Assembly: GCA_001898145.1 (NCBI GenBank)
Contig: MKSR01000029.1
Coordinates: 372,001 to 436,000 of the forward strand
Source: Dyadobacter sp. 50-39
GTDB taxonomy: Bacteria > Bacteroidota > Bacteroidia > Cytophagales > Spirosomataceae
Length of the DNA: 64,000 bases
Direction: 5' to 3'
Shown here: positions 36,838-46,077 of the stretch, one piece after another
How positions within the stretch are numbered: the stretch's first letter is position 1
How the letters are laid out: every line of letters starts with the position of its first letter
The notes under the pieces: generated by a model
Told to the model about the DNA's origin: nothing
Seen by the model: only the letters and a program-made list of their open reading frames with translations
The model's database searches: none
Program-made: the position numbers and the translations under genes

Positions 36838-37030
36838 ATGCTCAAAACCTTTGTTAAAATTGCAGCGCGGCAGCTCTGGCAGGGATGGCTTTGCCTATCA
36901 TGCAGGCCTTCCCTGGTGGGTGCACGCCGGTCCGGCGGGCATGGCGCTGGTACTGGCATTGTTTACGGTCTTCACCCAGGCCTTACGTGCCGCAGCAGCC
37001 GATCCGGTGAAGGTTCTACGGGCTGAATAG
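36838..37030 (+). pseudogene. Relic of an FtsX/MacB-type permease gene
   Basis: Starts with ATG and MLKTFVKIAARQLWQ, the N-terminus typical of these permeases, then changes frame. From about 36882 a different frame reads DGFAYHAGLPWWVHAGPAG... to ...AAAADPVKVLRAE and stop, which is the C-terminal end of the same family (compare WWVFALAG...NPVKALRAE in permease 1). About 730 codons of the middle are missing. It lies 8 nt after the regulator gene, so an ancestral regulator-permease operon has been gutted. Confidence 0.8.
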
Positions 37031-37066
37031 GCCTTATTTTAGCTAGCCGCCCGCATTTCTGAAACG

Positions 37067-37161
37067 CGTCCGATTGCGTACACATTTTGTACGGTATCGG
37101 ACGCGCGCACATCTGAATCAATTGGAAACAATATGAATATCAAACAATTACATTTTTGGCA
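37067..37161 (+). promoter_or_regulatory. Paired palindromes and TTGGCA element upstream of ABC ATPase
   Basis: CGTCCGATTGCGTACA (37067-37082) and TGTACGGTATCGGACG (37088-37103), starts 21 nt apart, together form a nested inverted repeat. The first matches the 26532 site at 12 of 16 positions; the second is close to its inverse. TTGGCA starts at 37156, again 53 nt past the second site. A separate TGGCAT with GG-N10-GC spacing (37181-37195) is an alternative sigma-54-like promoter. Confidence 0.52.
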
Positions 37162-37264
37162 AGGCTTTTTAAAATAGGACTGGCATAAGAGACGCGGATG
37201 TAAGCATTTGTTTTTAAAACACGTTGTCCGTAATTACATACCAAATCTCAAACGCTCAATTTTT

Positions 37265-37927
37265 ATGATCCAGTTAGAAAAGATATCCAAATATTACCCC
37301 GCAGGTTTTGGCAAAACTTATGTGTTGCGCCACATTGATTTGAATATTAAAGAAGGTGAATTCGTGTCGATCATGGGCCCTTCCGGCTCCGGCAAATCCA
37401 CCCTTTTACATATATTGGGCTTGCTTGAAGAGCCATCGGAAGGTGAATACCTTTTCCTCGACGAGCCCGTTCAGAAACTCACCGAAAAGAAACGCACCGA
37501 ATTACACCGTCACCACATCGGCTTTGTGTTCCAGGCCTACCACCTGATCGACGAACTGACCGTGTATGAAAACATCGAAACACCACTTTTGTACAAAGGT
37601 ACCTCGTCGTCGGAACGTAAAAGCCGCGTGGCCGAACTGCTCGACCGCTTCAATATGGTAGCGAAGAAAGACCTATTCCCGCACCAGCTTTCAGGCGGAC
37701 AGCAGCAGCTTGTAGGTGTAGCACGGGCAATTGTGCACAATCCGAAAGTGATTTTCGCCGATGAACCGACCGGTAACCTGCACTCGGAACAGGCGATCGA
37801 GATCATGGAATTGTTCCAGAAACTTAACCAGGAAGACAAAGTCACCATCGTTCAGGTAACCCACTCAGAAACCAATGCGGGTTACGGCAACCGGATCGTA
37901 CGGTTGAAGGACGGATGGCTGGCGTGA
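37265..37927 (+). CDS. ABC transporter ATP-binding protein (LolD/MacB type)
   Basis: 220 aa from ATG 37265. The in-frame start at 37208 adds 19 residues with no family match. Walker [10 protein letters not shown], signature LSGGQQQ, Walker [13 protein letters not shown]-loop VTHS. This class energises FtsX-fold permeases for lipoprotein release or peptide/drug export. No intact permease is adjacent, only a relic upstream. The three permeases at 26650-33985 lack an ATPase and carry similar upstream palindromes, so they are the natural partners. A TolC-type gene follows at 21 nt. Confidence 0.93.
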   Translation: MIQLEKISKYYPAGFGKTYVLRHIDLNIKEGEFVSIMGPSGSGKSTLLHILGLLEEPSEGEYLFLDEPVQKLTEKKRTELHRHHIGFVFQAYHLIDELTVYENIETPLLYKGTSSSERKSRVAELLDRFNMVAKKDLFPHQLSGGQQQLVGVARAIVHNPKVIFADEPTGNLHSEQAIEIMELFQKLNQEDKVTIVQVTHSETNAGYGNRIVRLKDGWLA

Positions 37928-37947
37928 CCTAACTCAATCTATTAGCC

Positions 37948-39261
37948 ATGAAACGTTTTATTGTACTTTTCTGCCTCCTGCCCTTCCTGGGCCAGGCGCA
38001 AACCAGGCTGAGCCTCGCCGATTGCGTGGAACTGCTGGCCAAAAACAACCTTATCTACCAGCAAGGTACTTTGCAGGCAGAGGCAGCACAGGCGCAGCTG
38101 CGGCAGACAAAGTCACAGATCCTTCCTCAAATCTACATTTCGGCCAATCAGAGCCTTAACCTCGGCCGCAGTATCGACCAGTATACCAACGAATACATTG
38201 ACCAGCTTTACACCTATAACTCGGTAAGCACCGGATTCCAAGTACCTGTGTACCAAGCCGGCCGGCTTGCCAACCAGGCCCGCCAGGGAACATTGCTCAA
38301 AGAATCGGCAATGGAAAACCGGACTGCGGTACTCAATGCGCAAACGATCCTGCTCATGCAAGGGTATGTGAATGTGCTCGCCACCAAAGCCCTGCTTGAA
38401 GCAGCCGACCAGCAGCTGGCATCGTCGCAGCAGCAGGTGGATAAGGTGCAGAAGCAGGTGGACGCCGGGACCGCCGGGAACAACCTGCTCGCGGAGATTA
38501 AAGCACAGCTTGCGAACGACAAATATCTGCAGATAACGGCACTCAGCAACTATCGTACTGCACGGCTTGCATTGTTTCAGCGGATGAATATTACACCCGA
38601 CGACAATGTGGAGTTTGAACCGCTGCTGCCGAAGGAAAACATTACGCCCGCAACGGCCAATGCCTCGGAACTGTACGAGAATGCTTCGAAATCATTCCCG
38701 GAAATCCGCAGCGCCGAGCTGAACCGCCAGAGCTACAAGTACCTGGTGAAATCGATCAAGGCGTTGAACTATCCATCGCTGGACCTTACGACCAATGTGC
38801 GGGCATTCTATGCATCGACGAACCGTAACCTCGACTATTTCAACCAGTTGAATGCCACACGGAACGGCTCCATTAACCTCGGCCTCAACATCCCGATCAT
38901 GGGCCGCTGGGTAACCCGGCCCCGGGTGGAGCTCGCGAAAGTGCAGGAACGCCAGGCGCAGAACACGCTCGACATCACCAACCAGCAGCTCAGGCAGTCC
39001 ATTGAAACCGCCGTGCTGAACCTGAACGCGATGGCCGACAAACACGCCGCCGCCGAAGGGCAGGTCGAATCGCTCGGCGCAGCATTCGCAGTAGTGGAAA
39101 GCAAGTTCAATGCGGGAGTATCCAGCATATTTGAATATACGCTCTCCAAAGCAAAACTCGCTCAGGCACAAGGCATCGCCATTCAGACAAAATACGACTA
39201 TCTGATGCAACAAAGATTACTACAATACTACCGCCAGGGTGATTGGCAGGGGGTGTTTTAG
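37948..39261 (+). CDS. TolC-family outer-membrane efflux protein
   Basis: 437 aa. Signal peptide (MKRFIVLFCLLPFLGQAQ), then two OEP repeats rich in coiled coil (QQVDKVQKQVDAGTAGNNLLAEIKAQLAND; QAQNTLDITNQQLRQSIETAVLNLNAMADK). Length is normal for the family. Forms the outer-membrane exit duct of tripartite pumps. The usual periplasmic adaptor (HlyD/MacA type) is absent from this locus. In operon with the ABC ATPase. A strong terminator follows at 39499. Confidence 0.92.
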   Translation: MKRFIVLFCLLPFLGQAQTRLSLADCVELLAKNNLIYQQGTLQAEAAQAQLRQTKSQILPQIYISANQSLNLGRSIDQYTNEYIDQLYTYNSVSTGFQVPVYQAGRLANQARQGTLLKESAMENRTAVLNAQTILLMQGYVNVLATKALLEAADQQLASSQQQVDKVQKQVDAGTAGNNLLAEIKAQLANDKYLQITALSNYRTARLALFQRMNITPDDNVEFEPLLPKENITPATANASELYENASKSFPEIRSAELNRQSYKYLVKSIKALNYPSLDLTTNVRAFYASTNRNLDYFNQLNATRNGSINLGLNIPIMGRWVTRPRVELAKVQERQAQNTLDITNQQLRQSIETAVLNLNAMADKHAAAEGQVESLGAAFAVVESKFNAGVSSIFEYTLSKAKLAQAQGIAIQTKYDYLMQQRLLQYYRQGDWQGVF

Positions 39262-39267
39262 GGGAGG

Positions 39268-39465
39268 GCTGTAAGCTGTAGGCTATAAGCCATAAGCTGT
39301 AAACAGTAATAGTTGCGACATTATAACGGGTTCAGCTTATAGCCTAAGGCTTACAGCTTAAAGCCCAAAGTAACGGGTTCGGCTTATAGCCTAAGGCTTA
39401 CAGCTTAAAGCCCAAAGTAACGGGTTCAGCTTATAGCCTAAGGCTTACAGCTTAAAGCCCAAAGA
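39268..39465. repeat. Three 47-bp tandem repeats plus an inverted partial copy
   Basis: Direct copies start at 39326, 39373 and 39420, nearly identical, containing GGCTTATAGCC, AAGGCTTACAGC and TTAAAGCCC. An inverted relative (GCTGTAAGC...GGCTATAAGCC) lies at 39268-39291. All are non-coding and fill the 343-nt gap together with the terminator. There are no unique spacers, so this is not CRISPR. Their inverted relation allows long stem-loops. Confidence 0.85.
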
Positions 39466-39498
39466 CTGTTAGGTTAAATTTGGTATCGGTAATTCTTA

Positions 39499-39530
39499 GA
39501 GGCAGCCAGCGCATAGGCTGCCTCTTTTTT
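39499..39530 (+). terminator. Rho-independent terminator of the ATPase-TolC operon
   Basis: GAGGCAGCC (39499-39507), loop AGCGCATA, GGCTGCCTC (39516-39524), then T6 (39525-39530). Confidence 0.9.
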
Positions 39531-39605
39531 GTTAAATAAATTTAAATTACTAGGCGGTTACATTTTGATGTGTAAATTGTGTCCCACAAACTAAATTTAT
39601 TAACC

Positions 39606-40259
39606 ATGAAAAAAATTCTTCTATTGGTACTGCCCTGGATGCTGCTTGCCAAAACGGCGACGGCGCAGTTCGGGCAGGGGACGAAGCACTGGGGGACGAC
39701 AATCAGCTTCGAAGGATCGGCTCAGCGCCATAAACCGGACAACGTTGGTGAATCTAAGCTCAACAACCATGTAATCAGCCCGTCTGTCCAGTTCGGGAAG
39801 TTTACGAAAGACAATTTGATGCTCGGACTACGTTTGAATGCGTATTTGAATTTCTATAAAACGAAGTCTGAGGTCGTGACGGAGTATGAATCCTCCAATA
39901 ACTATCTGAACGTAACGCTCTCGCCATTTATCAGAAAATACAAAACCCTAAGCCCTAAATGGGCGCTTTTCCTGGAACCTGGGCTAAATCTCGGCTACCT
40001 CCGGAGCTGGTCAAAGAGCACTAACGACGACGACGAAAGCCAGAACGGCTTCCTGGCGGGCGCTTACATTTATCCGGGGATCGTGTATCGGGTTACGCCG
40101 CGGTTTGCATTGGAAGCAGACCTGAATTTACTTTCTCTTAACCTGCAATATGCCAGCATGAACAAATCCGACTCTTTCGGGTTCAATGCAGGCATTACTT
40201 CGTCGATCCAGCAATATTTCGGCATCAGGGCATCGTGGTACATCGCAAAATCTAACTGA
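39606..40259 (+). CDS. Outer-membrane beta-barrel protein 1
   Basis: 217 aa from ATG 39606, giving signal peptide MKKILLLVLPWMLLAKTATAQ. The mature part has alternating amphipathic strands ending in aromatic residues, with a final strand QYFGIRASWYIAKSN typical of small barrels (porin/OmpA-like beta-barrel domain). Probably an 8-10-stranded barrel. Function unknown. Followed after 7 nt by a similar barrel gene, likely paralogous. Confidence 0.8.
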   Translation: MKKILLLVLPWMLLAKTATAQFGQGTKHWGTTISFEGSAQRHKPDNVGESKLNNHVISPSVQFGKFTKDNLMLGLRLNAYLNFYKTKSEVVTEYESSNNYLNVTLSPFIRKYKTLSPKWALFLEPGLNLGYLRSWSKSTNDDDESQNGFLAGAYIYPGIVYRVTPRFALEADLNLLSLNLQYASMNKSDSFGFNAGITSSIQQYFGIRASWYIAKSN

Positions 40260-40266
40260 ATCGGAT

Positions 40267-40944
40267 ATGAAAAAGACGTTACTATTCACTTGGCTTCTTA
40301 TGGCATGTTCGATCACAGGCGCGCTTGCGCAATACGAGGGCAAACGCTTCGTATCAGCTTCTGCCGGGATCAACTTTGGCACCCAAAAACAGGACGATTA
40401 TCCTTCCACTAACGGTTACGGGTATAATTTCAATGCGGGTTTCGGTAAGTTTAAAACGCAGAATATGGCGCGGGGATGGAGCGTTGGCTCCGTGCTCGCC
40501 GGCGGCAAATCAGGTATTTTCCGAAACGGCGAAAACGAAACTGACAGCGGTATCAGCCAGTTTGGCGCCAACGTTGGATATTTCTGGCAGTATTACAAGC
40601 ATTTCAATGATAAGTTCGGCGTATTCGGCGGGCCCAACATCGGTGTAGCGTATAATTACACCAGAGGTTACGATACCTCCAACGGGGTTACCGAAACGAA
40701 AAACCGGACATTTACACTGCCATTCTCCCTTTCGGCGGGCGCCTACTACACGCTGAACGAACGTTGGTGGATCACAGGCTCGCTCGGTTTTTCCGATTTG
40801 TTTATGGTTGGCTACACGCATATCGACGTCGAAAACCTGGATTTGAAAACTGGCAGTAACTCGAATGTGTTCACCTATAAATTTACGCCGTCGATCAATT
40901 TCCCGAGCGTTTCACTTGGTTTACGCTACTTTTTCAAGAATTAG
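40267..40944 (+). CDS. Outer-membrane beta-barrel protein 2
   Basis: 225 aa from ATG 40267. Signal peptide MKKTLLFTWLLMACSITGALAQ. Strand pattern and C-terminal FPSVSLGLRYFFKN mark an outer-membrane barrel. Shares gene order and overall design with the previous gene (7 nt gap), so tandem duplication followed by divergence is likely. A hairpin terminator follows. Confidence 0.8.
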   Translation: MKKTLLFTWLLMACSITGALAQYEGKRFVSASAGINFGTQKQDDYPSTNGYGYNFNAGFGKFKTQNMARGWSVGSVLAGGKSGIFRNGENETDSGISQFGANVGYFWQYYKHFNDKFGVFGGPNIGVAYNYTRGYDTSNGVTETKNRTFTLPFSLSAGAYYTLNERWWITGSLGFSDLFMVGYTHIDVENLDLKTGSNSNVFTYKFTPSINFPSVSLGLRYFFKN

Positions 40945-40992
40945 TGGTGGTTTTCGGCTGGCAAATTGGTTTTACTACGTTAAAATTCGCTT

Positions 40993-41025
40993 GGATATGG
41001 CTTTTAAGGCCATATCCACTTTTTA
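40993..41025 (+). terminator. Terminator after barrel gene pair
   Basis: GGATATGGC (40993-41001), 7-nt loop, GCCATATCC (41009-41017), then a T-rich tract. It ends 7 nt before the next ATG. Confidence 0.75.
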
Positions 41026-41031
41026 TTTGTA

Positions 41032-41727
41032 ATGAAAAAACACCTTCTGATTGTCCTCTTCGCTGCACTCAGCGCCTGCCATAAACCTCAAACGACTAAC
41101 CTTGCCGGCCCCTGGGAGCCAGATTACGATGTGACCCGTTCAGAGGGCGCCATCAAGGAGTTCGAGCGAAAGGATGCCGAAAATATGCCCGCGCCCGGCG
41201 GAATAGTTTTCACCGGCAGCTCTTCATTTACCAAATGGCAAAATGCGGCGAAAGATCTCGCGCCGCTGCCGATTATCAACCGCGGCTTTGGCGGGTCTAC
41301 ATTGCCGGAAGTGATCCATTACTCCGACCGCACGATCACCAAATACAAGCCGAAGACGGTGGTGATCTATTGCGAAAACGATATGTTCGGTAAAAAGCAG
41401 AAGTCGCCCGAGCAGGTACGCGACGCCTATGTGATGCTCGTGCAGAAGCTACGCAAAGCACAGCCGGATGTGCAGCTTTATGGCGTGTCGTTGAAACCTT
41501 CGCCATCGCGGTGGGCAAAACGGGAGGATGTGATCAAGGCCAATAAGCTCATCCAGGAGTACATAAAGAAAGACAAGAACCACCATTACATCGACGTGTG
41601 GCCGGTGATGCTCAAAAATGGCAGGCCGGACGGCGCTATCTTCGTGAGCGACAGCCTGCATATGAATGAGGAAGGTTACAAAAGGTGGACGAAAGTGTTC
41701 CGCCCGATACTGGAAAAATCAGTCTGA
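41032..41727 (+). CDS. SGNH/GDSL-type hydrolase lipoprotein
   Basis: 231 aa. Lipobox LSAC with Cys16. SGNH blocks: VFTGSSSF (nucleophile Ser63/64), RGFGGST (Gly), YCENDMF (Asn116), and SDSLHMNEEGY (Asp207, His210). Predicted envelope esterase, perhaps acting on acetylated sugars or lipids. Substrate not determinable. It stands alone between a terminator and the FGGY kinase gene. Confidence 0.87.
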   Translation: MKKHLLIVLFAALSACHKPQTTNLAGPWEPDYDVTRSEGAIKEFERKDAENMPAPGGIVFTGSSSFTKWQNAAKDLAPLPIINRGFGGSTLPEVIHYSDRTITKYKPKTVVIYCENDMFGKKQKSPEQVRDAYVMLVQKLRKAQPDVQLYGVSLKPSPSRWAKREDVIKANKLIQEYIKKDKNHHYIDVWPVMLKNGRPDGAIFVSDSLHMNEEGYKRWTKVFRPILEKSV

Positions 41728-41854
41728 AAGTATCCTGCACTTTGCGGTTTTTTACAAAGATTTTAAAAGAACAGATAAGGGTATTGGTTTTGACGTAAAG
41801 TCACTATATTGACCGAAAAAATACATTTCCGGGTAAAAAAGTGATATTCCAGTA

Positions 41855-43198
41855 ATGAAAGTAACAGCGGTTTTTGATATTGGCAGGACCAATAAGAAGT
41901 ATGTACTTTTCAACGAGAAGTATGATATCGTTCATGAGTTTTCAGAATCCCTCCCAGAAACAGTTGACGAAGACGGCTTCCCTACCGAAGATTGTGAACT
42001 GTTGACCAAATGGGTGCAGGACCGCTGGGCCGAATTGCTGACCAATCCGGAATTTGACATCAAGGCTGTGAATGTTGCCGGCTATGGTGCCAGCCTCGTG
42101 CATCTTGATGCCGCCAACCGTCCGCTTACGCCGCTGTATTCTTACCTCAAACCATTCCCGGAAGATCTCTTAAAGCAATTTTACAGCACATACGGCGACC
42201 CGACCCGCATTTCCCTGCAAACCGGCTCACCGGCGATGGGAATGCTCAACTCGGGGATGCAGTTGTACTGGCTCAAACATACCAGACCGGAGATTTACAG
42301 CCAGATCGCTACGACGCTGCATTTGCCGCAATATATCCTGTACCTGCTCACCGGCCGGAAAGTGAGCGATTATACGTCGCTTGGCTGCCATACCGCATTG
42401 TGGAGCTTCGAAATGTGGGATTACCACGAGTGGGTGAAGGCAGAAGGCATTCATAAAAAACTGGCGCCGGTACTCGCTTCTTCATCGTTCATTTACCGCC
42501 ACGGCGACAAGGGCATTCAGTCCGGCTTCGGCTTACACGACAGCTCCTCGGCATTGATTCCTTACCGGATGGCTGTGAAGAAACCGTTTGTGTTGCTTTC
42601 AACCGGGACCTGGTGTATCAATTTCAATTCATTCGCTTCGAAACCGCTGACTTCCTATCAGCTCGAACGCGACTGTATGAACTACCTTACGCCGGAGGGC
42701 AGCGGCGTTACTGCATCACGCCTCTTCCTCGGCCGCGAGCACGACTACCAGGTGGCGCGCATTGTGGATTACTTCAAGGTAGATCCTGATTTTTACAAAA
42801 AAGTGGCCTTCGATGAAGGAATCCTTAACCAGGATACGCCGAAATTCTATACAGCCTGCATGACCGGAAACGGGCCGTCCCCCGAGCCCAATACGCAGGA
42901 ATGGCAAATCAGCGCATTCGCTTCCGCGGAAGCTGCATACCACCATTTACTGAAAGGCCTTACCGAACTGCTGTTCATTTCTTTGGATCTGGTGAATATC
43001 AATGATGTCCACGCGATTTATGTGGACGGCGGTTTTGCCCGTAACGAAATATTTACAAGACTGCTGGCGAGACATTATCCAAACCACAAGGTCTACGTTT
43101 CCGACCTGCCGTACGCAACTTCGCTCGGTGCCGCATTGCACGTAACGCGCCCGCAGACGTATGAGTTTGCCAGCGAAATCCGTGAAATAAAACCGTGA
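41855..43198 (+). CDS. FGGY-family carbohydrate kinase
   Basis: 447 aa cytoplasmic sugar kinase. The N-terminal phosphate loop FDIGRTNKKYVLF, a STGTWCINFN segment (adenosine loop) and the C-terminal DGGFARNEIF fit the FGGY fold. Closest in feel to rhamnulokinase/fuculokinase-type enzymes of Bacteroidota, but I cannot assign the sugar. No sugar isomerase, aldolase or transporter is adjacent. The stop abuts the convergent recG stop with no spacer. Confidence 0.86.
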   Translation: MKVTAVFDIGRTNKKYVLFNEKYDIVHEFSESLPETVDEDGFPTEDCELLTKWVQDRWAELLTNPEFDIKAVNVAGYGASLVHLDAANRPLTPLYSYLKPFPEDLLKQFYSTYGDPTRISLQTGSPAMGMLNSGMQLYWLKHTRPEIYSQIATTLHLPQYILYLLTGRKVSDYTSLGCHTALWSFEMWDYHEWVKAEGIHKKLAPVLASSSFIYRHGDKGIQSGFGLHDSSSALIPYRMAVKKPFVLLSTGTWCINFNSFASKPLTSYQLERDCMNYLTPEGSGVTASRLFLGREHDYQVARIVDYFKVDPDFYKKVAFDEGILNQDTPKFYTACMTGNGPSPEPNTQEWQISAFASAEAAYHHLLKGLTELLFISLDLVNINDVHAIYVDGGFARNEIFTRLLARHYPNHKVYVSDLPYATSLGAALHVTRPQTYEFASEIREIKP

Positions 43199-45319
43199 TC
43201 AGCTGATCCGGCTCCAGTTGGTTTCTTCCTTGCGCAGATTTTCAAGATGGTTGCGTATGGGATGGTGAACCGGCTGGAGCAGATCGGGATCGACAGTCAG
43301 GATTTCTTCTGCAGATGCGCGGGCAGCCTTCAATATCTCTCCGTCCTGCGCAAGATTCGCTACCAGTAAATCCACCAATCCGCTCTGTTGCGTACCCGAA
43401 ATGTCACCGGGGCCACGCAGCTGCAAATCCACTTCCGCTATTTCGAAACCGTCGTTGGTACGGCACATCGTCTCGATCCGAAGTTTGGTATCCTTGCTGA
43501 GCTTGTAGTCCGTCATGAGAATGCAATAGGATTGCTCCGCACCCCGTCCTACCCTGCCGCGCAGCTGGTGCAGCTGCGACAACCCGAATCGCTCCGCATT
43601 CTCGATCACCATCACCGATGCATTCGGCACATTCACACCGACCTCGATTACCGTCGTTGCAACCATGATTTTCGTTTCGCCCCGCACGAACCTTCCCATT
43701 TCGAAGTCTTTGTCCTGCGAGCGCATTTTACCATGCACGATGCTCAGAGGTGTGCCCGGGAACGCGCGCGCGACGCTTTCGTAGCCATCCATCAGATCTT
43801 TCAGATCCATTTTTTCGGACTCCTCAATCAGCGGGTACACCATGTACACCTGTCTGCCCTTGGCTATTTCATCTTTCAGAAACCCGAAAACCGACAGTCG
43901 GTGCTTATCAAAACGGTGCACTGTTTTAATGGGCTTCCGGCCTGCGGGGAGTTCATTGATGGCCGAAATATCCAGATCGCCATAGAGCGTCATCGCCAGC
44001 GTCCGCGGGATAGGCGTGGCTGTCATCACGAGCATATGCGGGTTAATATGCGGGTTTTTAGCCCAAAGCCGTGCCCGTTGCGCTACGCCGAAACGGTGCT
44101 GCTCATCGATAATGCAAAGTCCCAGATTTTTGAACTGCACCGCGTCCTCGATCAATGCGTGCGTTCCTACGATAATGTGCAAGGTGCCGTTGAGCAGTTC
44201 GCGGTGGATGACTTCGCGTTCCTTTTTCTTCGTCGAACCGGTCAGTTTCGCAATGTTCACGCCCAGCAGGTCTGCAAACTTCTTAAGGCCCTGGTAATGC
44301 TGGTCGGTCAGGATCTCGGTGGGCGCCATGAGGCAGGCCTGGGCGTCGTTGTCCAATGCAAACAGCATGGTAATGAATGCCACGATCGTCTTGCCCGACC
44401 CCACATCGCCTTGAAGCAGCCGGTTCATTTGTTTGCCGGTTTTCAGGTCCTCGTGAATCTCATGCAGTACGCGTATCTGCGCGCCGGTAAGTTTGAAAGG
44501 CAAATGCTGCTCGTAAAACTCTTTGACGAGCCATGTTTTATCAAAAATCAGCCCCGGGTACTCGGTCTTATGCAGCAGCTTGTTCTTAATCAGCCGGAAC
44601 TGGTTGTAAAACAGTTCCTCGAATTTCAGCCGCCGCTGTGCCTGGTGCAATGTGCGGGCATCCTGCGGTAAATGGAAGTGCCAGAGCGCCTGTGCTTTCG
44701 AAACGAGCCTGTATTTTTCAACGAGCGGTGCCGGTAATGTTTCACGGATGTGCGTATGCGCGATTTCGAGCAGGGTGCGCATCATTTTGCTCAGTGCCTT
44801 GCTATCGAGAAACTTCTTGCGCAACTTTTCGGTAAGGGGGTAAATAGGCTGCCAGTAGCCTGCTGCCGCATTTTCCTGGGTCAGTACCTCTATCTCCGGG
44901 TGGGTAATGCTCCATTTGCCTCCGTAAAGCACCGGAGTTCCGTACACAATGTACTCCCCGCCGCGTTTCAGCCACTTTTCATACCACGAAATGCTCTGGA
45001 ACCATACCAGTTCAATGAAGCCCGTGCCGTCCTGAAAGATACCTACAAGCCGCTTTTTGCTTCCCTCGCCGATCAGTGAAAATTCCCTCAGACGACCTTT
45101 CACCTGCGCGGCGGTCATTTGTTCGTTCAGGTCGCTGAGCTTGTGGAAAACACTGCGGTCTTCGTGGCGGAAGGGATAATGCTGGATAAGGTCACCAAAT
45201 GTAAAAATATTCAGTTCCTGATTCAGCAAGGCCGCTTTTTGTGGCCCTACCCCTTTCAGGAATTCGATTTTGGTATCGAAAAAACGGGTTCTAACGGATG
45301 GGTTTGTTTCAGAAGTCAT
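43199..45319 (-). CDS. recG: ATP-dependent DNA helicase RecG
   Basis: 706 aa, normal length. N-terminal wedge/OB domain ([26 protein letters not shown]), helicase motifs [11 protein letters not shown] (I), DEQHRFG (II), TATPIPRT (III), [36 protein letters not shown] (V-VI). It remodels stalled forks and branched DNA in the cytoplasm. Leftward single gene, convergent with the FGGY kinase gene at zero distance. Confidence 0.97.
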   Translation of the reverse strand: MTSETNPSVRTRFFDTKIEFLKGVGPQKAALLNQELNIFTFGDLIQHYPFRHEDRSVFHKLSDLNEQMTAAQVKGRLREFSLIGEGSKKRLVGIFQDGTGFIELVWFQSISWYEKWLKRGGEYIVYGTPVLYGGKWSITHPEIEVLTQENAAAGYWQPIYPLTEKLRKKFLDSKALSKMMRTLLEIAHTHIRETLPAPLVEKYRLVSKAQALWHFHLPQDARTLHQAQRRLKFEELFYNQFRLIKNKLLHKTEYPGLIFDKTWLVKEFYEQHLPFKLTGAQIRVLHEIHEDLKTGKQMNRLLQGDVGSGKTIVAFITMLFALDNDAQACLMAPTEILTDQHYQGLKKFADLLGVNIAKLTGSTKKKEREVIHRELLNGTLHIIVGTHALIEDAVQFKNLGLCIIDEQHRFGVAQRARLWAKNPHINPHMLVMTATPIPRTLAMTLYGDLDISAINELPAGRKPIKTVHRFDKHRLSVFGFLKDEIAKGRQVYMVYPLIEESEKMDLKDLMDGYESVARAFPGTPLSIVHGKMRSQDKDFEMGRFVRGETKIMVATTVIEVGVNVPNASVMVIENAERFGLSQLHQLRGRVGRGAEQSYCILMTDYKLSKDTKLRIETMCRTNDGFEIAEVDLQLRGPGDISGTQQSGLVDLLVANLAQDGEILKAARASAEEILTVDPDLLQPVHHPIRNHLENLRKEETNWSRIS

Positions 45320-45502
45320 TATTCAAATATAAACCGAAATCATAAAAAACACCGTTGGGGCGCCGCAAATGTTAATCTGTGTTAACGGAGTAGCGTTTAC
45401 GACAGTTTCGGATACAACCTGCTTGATTCGCAACTTCCGAATGCTTTACTTGCTGCTTCGTATCTCTTAAACCACCAATCCATTACCAAATCTACACGAC
45501 TT

Positions 45503-46003
45503 ATGAAAACCACATTGTTATCGCTTTTCCTCACCCTGATCGCATTCACCTGGGCATCCGCACAAAGCCCGCACGTAACCGCCGACGGTAAAAACATGAG
45601 CGTACGCTACGGCCAGCCTTCGAAAAAAGGGCGGGTATTGTTCGGCAAAGCCGGAAGCGGCAGCCTCGAACAATACGGCAAGCCATGGCGTATCGGTGCG
45701 GACAGCGCTACTACCATCACCTTTAAAAAGGACGTTACATTCGGAGGCAAGGCCGTTAAAGCCGGAACTTACACATTGTTCGCTACTCCTAATGAAAAAG
45801 AATGGACGCTGATCCTCAACAGCCAGCTCGGCCAGTGGGGCGCTTACAAATATGAAGAGTTCAAAAGCAAAGACGTAGCGCACATCACCGTTCCTAACAA
45901 GAATTATCCCACATCACAGGAAAAACTGACTTTCACTGTAAAAGACACCTCCCTGGATTTCCAATGGGATAAAGTAGGCTTCTCGGTGCCTGTGAAATTC
46001 TGA
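45503..46003 (+). CDS. DUF2911 family secreted protein
   Basis: 166 aa. Signal peptide MKTTLLSLFLTLIAFTWASAQ. DUF2911 pattern: VRYGQPSKKGRVLFG, YGKPWRIGADSATTITF, AGTYTLFATPNEKEWTLILN. Widespread in Bacteroidota, probably periplasmic, function unknown. Monocistronic, ended by a strong hairpin terminator. Confidence 0.93.
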   Translation: MKTTLLSLFLTLIAFTWASAQSPHVTADGKNMSVRYGQPSKKGRVLFGKAGSGSLEQYGKPWRIGADSATTITFKKDVTFGGKAVKAGTYTLFATPNEKEWTLILNSQLGQWGAYKYEEFKSKDVAHITVPNKNYPTSQEKLTFTVKDTSLDFQWDKVGFSVPVKF

Positions 46004-46025
46004 TAGTTTGTATTCCATAAAAAAC

Positions 46026-46057
46026 AAAACCGGGAGCTCATAAGGCTCCCGGTTTTT
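46026..46057. terminator. Bidirectional hairpin terminator
   Basis: AAAACCGGGAGC (46026-46037), loop 7 nt, GCTCCCGGTTTT (46045-46056). A-rich before and T-rich after, between convergent genes. Confidence 0.9.
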
Positions 46058-46077
46058 GTATTAGCGAACTGTACTAA

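Noticed and set aside
37179-37197. TGGCAT with GG-N10-GC as a definite sigma-54 promoter
   Set aside because: GG and GC spacing fits, but the -12 region lacks TTGCA, and the competing TTGGCA at 37156 has the conserved distance to the palindromes. Mentioned only as an alternative.
39326-39465. Repeat array considered as CRISPR
   Set aside because: Units are contiguous with no unique spacers, and there are no cas genes in the window.
43388-44671. 427-aa open frame antisense to recG
   Set aside because: Entirely opposite the RecG helicase coding region and has low-complexity His/Arg-rich composition.
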